Origin: a bacterium
GTDB taxonomy: Bacteria > Planctomycetota > SZUA-567
Direction of reading: 5' to 3'
DNA: 43,389 nt
Assembly (NCBI GenBank): GCA_003249795.1
Contig: QKHZ01000177.1
Location: forward strand, 1-43,389
Numbering within the stretch: position 1 is the stretch's first letter; each line of letters starts with the position of its first letter. Positions 43,049-43,389 of the stretch are shown one piece after another. A model generated the notes under the pieces. That model made no database searches. It worked only from the letters and a program-made list of their open reading frames with translations, and was not told where the DNA came from. The position numbers and the translations under genes were made by a program.

Positions 43049-43066
43049 AACGTTACAAAACGTTAC
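43049..43066. repeat. Direct repeat, 8 nt, one helical turn apart
   Basis: AACGTTAC at 43049-43056 and again at 43059-43066: two exact copies with a 10-nt period. They lie 11-28 nt upstream of the -35 of the enzyme I promoter, where an activator dimer could bind. The rnhA promoter lies about 30 nt on the other side. Confidence 0.6.
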
Positions 43067-43097
43067 TCCTAAAAAATCATCAAACTTGACAAACGGC

Positions 43098-43126
43098 TTG
43101 ACAATAATCAGCCGTATCCCTATAAC
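43098..43126 (+). promoter_or_regulatory. Promoter of rnhA
   Basis: TTGACA at 43098-43103, 17-nt spacer, TATAAC at 43121-43126. Predicted start near 43133. It diverges from the enzyme I promoter. Confidence 0.7.
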
Positions 43127-43189
43127 CATTTTTTTGAATTATCCCACTGAGAAGTCCCGCTAGGACTCAGATTCGTGCAGGAGAAGGCT

Positions 43190-43389
43190 TTGCAACGGGT
43201 AACCATTTACAGCGACGGCGCATGCAGCGGAAATCCCGGCCCAGGTGGTTGGGGAGCGATTTTAGACTGCCATGAGCCAAAAGCGAGGAAAGAAATCTCC
43301 GGAGCAGATCCGCACACAACCAATAACCGGATGGAGCTCAGCGGCATCATCGAGGCGCTGCGGCTTCTGAGACGGCCATGTGAAATTAC
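43190..43389 (+). CDS. rnhA: Ribonuclease HI, 5' part (cut by window end)
   Basis: The first 66 residues of an RNase HI, which cleaves the RNA strand of RNA-DNA hybrids during replication and repair. Readable motifs: [18 protein letters not shown] (the first catalytic Asp in YSDGA) and [15 protein letters not shown] (the catalytic Glu in MELS). Identity is clear despite truncation. The likely start is TTG 43190, with AGGAG about 6 nt upstream and the N-terminus matching known RNase HI; a GTG at 43175 is the alternative. The rest lies outside the window. Confidence 0.9.
   Translation, partial: MQRVTIYSDGACSGNPGPGGWGAILDCHEPKARKEISGADPHTTNNRMELSGIIEALRLLRRPCEI

Overview
The window is a gene-dense bacterial chromosome segment of about 50% GC by eye. 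I place it in the PVC superphylum (Kiritimatiellota, Lentisphaerota or Verrucomicrobiota). This is inference, based on the pseudopilin type near the start, the FHA/GAF/DUF4388/STAS signalling proteins, the TatAC pair and the SPFH-ABC-P-type ATPase cluster. It rests on no marker gene. I found no insertion sequence, prophage, CRISPR array, tRNA or rRNA. All genes read through; only the last (rnhA) is cut, by the window edge.

Layout. 127-3099 (+): a small membrane-anchored protein, a type II pseudopilin and a BcrAB-like ABC exporter in one tight operon. 3144-4136 (-): an FHA-GAF signalling protein. 4297-9127 (+): a near-consensus promoter, then pyrR-pyrB-pyrC (UMP synthesis), an ECF-type sigma factor and tatA-tatC. 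9197-9380 (+): no protein; a likely promoter, about 115 nt of foldable sequence and a strong intrinsic terminator, so probably a small RNA. 9462-16182 (-): a run transcribed leftwards, EAL-HDOD protein, a large CheA-type kinase with two CheW domains and a receiver, a polysaccharide deacetylase and a glycosyltransferase.

16514-28216 (+) is the most striking part. Eight genes lie in the same direction, several overlapping by 4 nt: ABC-2 permease; a seven-helix membrane protein fused to an SPFH/HflK-like domain; an HflC-like SPFH protein; a third SPFH protein with a His/Cys-rich N-terminal tail; a P1B-type ATPase without its own metal-binding domain; an ABC ATPase with an acidic tail; a second permease with a large extracytoplasmic domain; and a membrane-anchored helical-repeat protein. 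Gene order and overlaps suggest one membrane assembly in which SPFH scaffolds organise a metal pump and an ABC transporter. I know of no characterised system with this composition.

28259-30454: RseC-like redox protein (-), STAS protein (+), THUMP-like methyltransferase (-). 30757-33399 (+): modABC molybdate uptake. 33549-34229 (+): PHP-domain phosphoesterase, ending in a terminator shared with serC (34346-35425, -). A perfect Crp-type palindrome overlaps the predicted serC start of transcription. 35653-36603 (-): a double GNAT acetyltransferase. 36770-37886 (+): an orphan receiver overlapping 6-phosphogluconolactonase. 37974-39775 (+): serine acetyltransferase overlapping an FHA-DUF4388 protein. 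39863-41098 (+): a glycosyltransferase. 41196-42968 (-): PTS enzyme I, divergent from the start of rnhA (43190 onward); both have near-consensus promoters, and an exact helically phased direct repeat lies between them.

Recurring theme: signalling domains (FHA, receiver, STAS, EAL-HDOD, CheA) sit next to, or overlap, metabolic genes. Coordinates and motifs were read by eye; no database search or folding program was run.
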